Shown here: piece after piece, positions 61,759 to 64,000 of the stretch
How positions within the stretch are numbered: the first letter of the stretch is position 1
Layout: each line of letters opens with the position of its first letter
From: QZKY01 sp942492925
Lineage (GTDB): Bacteria; Pseudomonadota; Gammaproteobacteria; Burkholderiales; Burkholderiaceae_D
Assembly: GCA_942492925.1 (NCBI GenBank)
Contig: OW818641.1
Location: 1,798,001-1,862,000 of the forward strand
Length of the DNA: 64,000 nt
Direction of reading: 5' to 3'
Program-made: the position numbers and the translations under genes
The notes under the pieces: model-generated
Told to the model about the DNA's origin: nothing
The model's input: the letters and a program-made list of their open reading frames with translations, nothing else
Database searches by the model: none

Positions 61759-62669
61759 AATTTCTTGATCTCTTGAGTTAATCCGGAGGCTTCTTGCTGC
61801 CAAAGCCTGTCAATGTGTTCGTGTGTAGTGCCAAGCTGGCGCCCAAGAAGAGTGCATGCCTTCTGGTTCGACAAACTCATGTCTTTGGGACGTTGAACCA
61901 AATTCGGTTGGTCAGCAATCAACCCAGGTTTGATAAGCCTTGAATCAAGACCAAATCGATCTGCAAGTATCAATCCGAACTCATATTTGGATATGCGCTC
62001 ATCGCCAGTGACATTTACAATGCCATTCGCTTTCTGCTCAACGAGATCATGAACTGCTAAAACCAAGGATTCAGCAAGTATCGGCGTGTAATGCACATCT
62101 TGGAAAAGGGTGAGTTCCCTTCCGCTGCGTAAACTACCAATGATCATGTCGCTGAAGGATTGCCGATAGCTTGGCCCCCATCCAAAAAAATTTGTTCTGA
62201 TGACTAAGGCTTCCGGAAAAATTTTTATCACTTTTTCTTCAGCCTCCCGTTTCGTGAAGGCATACACATTGATTGGGTCAACGGGATAAGTTTCAACAAG
62301 AAATTGCTGGTCACCTCGAAATAAGTGATCCGTAGAAATGTGAACCAGTCTGACGTTCAAGTCAGCACATGCCTGGGCCACCGTTTCTGTAAGTTCTGTA
62401 TTAACATGATGTGCTAAAGATGGATCGGCTTCGCAGCGCTCAACGCTAGTTAGCCCTGCAGCATGAATAACAATATCAGGCTTGATATTCTGCAGCGCAA
62501 AGCGAAACTGCTCGGCCAACTCCAGGTTCAGCTCCTGACATTCGACACCGCGCATATTGACTTTATGATGGTGTAAACCAAGCATGACAGAAAAACGATC
62601 ACGCACAGCCAATGCCCAATTGAGCCCTAGCAGCCCCGAACCACCTGTAAGCAATACCTTCTGACGCAT
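61755..62669 (-). CDS. RmlD-like sugar nucleotide reductase (SDR)
   Basis: The 304-residue protein resembles dTDP-4-dehydrorhamnose reductases: GGSGLLGLNWAL, HAAGLTSVERCEADP, HISTDHLFRGD, and YAFTKREAEEKV with YxxxK, then RTNFFGWGP. rmlABC are not nearby, so the substrate is probably another 4-keto sugar. It sits between pseB and pseC, an unusual insertion in that gene pair. Confidence 0.85.
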   Translation of the reverse strand: MRQKVLLTGGSGLLGLNWALAVRDRFSVMLGLHHHKVNMRGVECQELNLELAEQFRFALQNIKPDIVIHAAGLTSVERCEADPSLAHHVNTELTETVAQACADLNVRLVHISTDHLFRGDQQFLVETYPVDPINVYAFTKREAEEKVIKIFPEALVIRTNFFGWGPSYRQSFSDMIIGSLRSGRELTLFQDVHYTPILAESLVLAVHDLVEQKANGIVNVTGDERISKYEFGLILADRFGLDSRLIKPGLIADQPNLVQRPKDMSLSNQKACTLLGRQLGTTHEHIDRLWQQEASGLTQEIKKL

Positions 62670-62675
62670 ACCGGA

Positions 62676-63674
62676 TTAAATCAGGCCAATTTTTTTACGA
62701 TTTTCTTCAATCCACACTTTGAGTTCTTCACTTTTCATCCACTCAGTATTGTTATCCGAAGTGTATATGAAGTTCTCGGGAACTTTAGCACCATCTTTGA
62801 TTCGCATAGGATCCATTGACCAGTTGTGAATCATCGGAAGAATCTTAAAATGATCCTTATACGCATAAGTGTGCGGCGCATCTTCTAAACCAATCATCTG
62901 TTCGTGAACCTTCTCTCCAGGGCGAATACCGATAATTTTATGTTTGGCTTCTGGCGCCGCAGCCTTAGCAATGTCAAGAATGTTCATGGATGGAATTTTT
63001 TTGACGTAGATTTCACCCCCATGCATGTCATCGAACGCATGCCACACCAACTGAACGCCTTGTTCCAGGGTAATCATAAACCGGGTCATCCGGGAATCCG
63101 TGATCGGCAACTCTCCATTGTCAGCAAGCGACAGGAAGAATGGGATGACTGAGCCCCTGGAACCCATCACATTGCCGTAACGCACAACCGAGAAACGCGT
63201 TTCGTGCGTCTCTGCATTGGCATTCGCAGCCACAAACAGTTTGTCTGATGCGAGCTTCGTTGCACCATACAAATTAATGGGATTGCTTGCTTTATCTGTT
63301 GAAAGCGCCACCACCCTCTTGACGCGTTGGTCTATGCACGCATCAATCAAATTCATCGCACCATTAATGTTCGTCTTGACGCATTCGAATGGGTTGTACT
63401 CCGCAGTTGGAACAATCTTGGTTGCGGCAGCATGAATCACGTAGTCGATGCCATCCAAAGCTCGCGTAAGTCTTTTCTGATCTCTGACATCACCAATAAT
63501 AAAGCTCACACGCTTGTCACCAGAAAACTTCTGCGCCATGTCCCACTGCTTCATCTCATCGCGGGAATAAATTACCAACCGTTTTGGGTTATATTTTGCA
63601 AGTGTCATGGGAACGAAGGCGTTGCCAAACGAACCGGTGCCGCCCGTTATCAGAATCGATGCATTGCTAAGCAT
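62676..63674 (-). CDS. pseB: UDP-N-acetylglucosamine 4,6-dehydratase (inverting)
   Basis: The 332-residue enzyme has GGTGSFGNAFV, DVRDQKRLTRAL, the catalytic set LSTDKASNPINLYGATK (Asp-Lys and YxxxK) and RYGNVMGSRGSVIPFF, all typical of PseB/FlaA1. It makes UDP-4-keto-6-deoxy-L-AltNAc, the first step to CMP-pseudaminic acid. A good ribosome site (aggaaggg) precedes the ATG. It is the first complete gene of the right-hand locus and starts 28 bases after the ABC transporter gene. Confidence 0.93.
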   Translation of the reverse strand: MLSNASILITGGTGSFGNAFVPMTLAKYNPKRLVIYSRDEMKQWDMAQKFSGDKRVSFIIGDVRDQKRLTRALDGIDYVIHAAATKIVPTAEYNPFECVKTNINGAMNLIDACIDQRVKRVVALSTDKASNPINLYGATKLASDKLFVAANANAETHETRFSVVRYGNVMGSRGSVIPFFLSLADNGELPITDSRMTRFMITLEQGVQLVWHAFDDMHGGEIYVKKIPSMNILDIAKAAAPEAKHKIIGIRPGEKVHEQMIGLEDAPHTYAYKDHFKILPMIHNWSMDPMRIKDGAKVPENFIYTSDNNTEWMKSEELKVWIEENRKKIGLI

Positions 63675-63701
63675 AGTAAAAATACCCTTCCTGTTGAATA
63701 A

Positions 63702-64000
63702 TCAAGCCGCCTCGGCGACAATTTCCTTGTAACTGCCAATTCGCCCGACACCTCCATCAGCGATTTCCACGATTTGCGTGCAATTTTGCAGTGTGGTCAG
63801 TCGATGTGCAATGATGAGAATCGTCAAATCTGAACTCAAGCTCTCGATGGCCTGCATGACAGCTTGCTCTGTTTCGTTATCAAGCGCACTGGTTGCCTCG
63901 TCAAAAACAATAACACTCGCCTGTTTGTATAGCGCACGGGCAATGCCAATGCGCTGCCGCTGGCCGCCCGACAAACGAACCCCTCGCTCACCAACAATCG
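63702..64000 (-). CDS. ABC transporter ATP-binding protein/permease, C-terminal part (runs off right edge)
   Basis: The frame is open from the edge; the first complete codon starts at 63998. It reads VGERGVRLSGGQRQRIGIARAL (signature motif region in pieces), Walker B VIVFDEATSALD and the switch His in IIAHRL, ending at 63702. This is the tail of an exporter-type ABC ATPase (MsbA/PglK-like). Beside pseB, it may flip a lipid-linked glycan. The membrane domain and Walker A lie outside. Confidence 0.85.
   Translation of the reverse strand, partial: IVGERGVRLSGGQRQRIGIARALYKQASVIVFDEATSALDNETEQAVMQAIESLSSDLTILIIAHRLTTLQNCTQIVEIADGGVGRIGSYKEIVAEAA

Noticed and set aside
1..64000. Mobile elements, prophage or CRISPR
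   Set aside because: No transposase, integrase, phage gene or regularly spaced repeat array was seen on either strand.

Overview
The window looks like a chromosomal segment of a betaproteobacterium, probably Burkholderiales and perhaps close to Oxalobacteraceae. This is inferred from gene order: thrS-infC-rpmI-rplT-pheS-pheT-ihfA-merR and surE-pcm-nlpD-rpoS-rlmD both occur in the arrangement usual for that class, and base composition is roughly balanced. No phage, insertion sequence or CRISPR array was seen. Nearly everything except 7.0-9.0 kb and 27.3-32.2 kb is on the minus strand.

Layout. 1-4.5 kb: the first ~1490 codons of a giant cyclic beta-1,2-glucan synthase (NdvB type), running off the left edge. 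4.6-7.6 kb: small stress/envelope genes (Lys-rich peptide, AI-2E family permease, CsbD, BON lipoprotein, 48-aa membrane protein), then a strong terminator and a decayed ABC ATPase remnant. 7.8-12.4 kb: mnmH facing a pstSCAB phosphate uptake operon. 12.5-19.5 kb: tRNA-Ser, yciB, msrB, rlmD, rpoS, nlpD, pcm, surE, merR. 19.5-27.2 kb: ihfA, pheTS, rplT, rpmI, infC (AUC start), thrS, tRNA-Val. 27.3-32.2 kb: two tandem S1/P1 nucleases, then mtnP-aldolase-apt-mtnA, which fits the DHAP shunt for 5'-methylthioadenosine salvage.

32.1-64 kb is one long, almost gapless surface-polysaccharide locus read leftwards from the right edge. It holds pseudaminic acid genes (pseB, pseC, pseG, pseI, a PseH-like GNAT) mixed with an aldo/keto reductase, a class-III aminotransferase, an ATP-grasp enzyme, a phosphoesterase and several SDRs. 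A second sugar-acid cassette follows (6-phosphogluconolactonase-like, D-2-hydroxyacid dehydrogenase, SDR, HAD phosphatase, HpcH-type aldolase, two zinc-ribbon methyltransferases, SDR, KdsB-like cytidylyltransferase). The locus ends with glycosyltransferases, a 952-aa fusion of a membrane glycosyltransferase-like half with a MurJ-like flippase half, and a truncated WbpM/CapD-type dehydratase. No canonical PseF is visible.

Several genes are damaged in a patterned way. rpoS carries five single-base +1 insertions, rlmD is split by one frameshift, the aldolase N-terminus is scrambled by compensating shifts, apt lacks an ordinary start codon, and mtnA and the convergent capD-like gene both lose their 3' ends at the same point (~32.17 kb). 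These may be real decay and deletion, or consensus/assembly errors; raw reads would decide.
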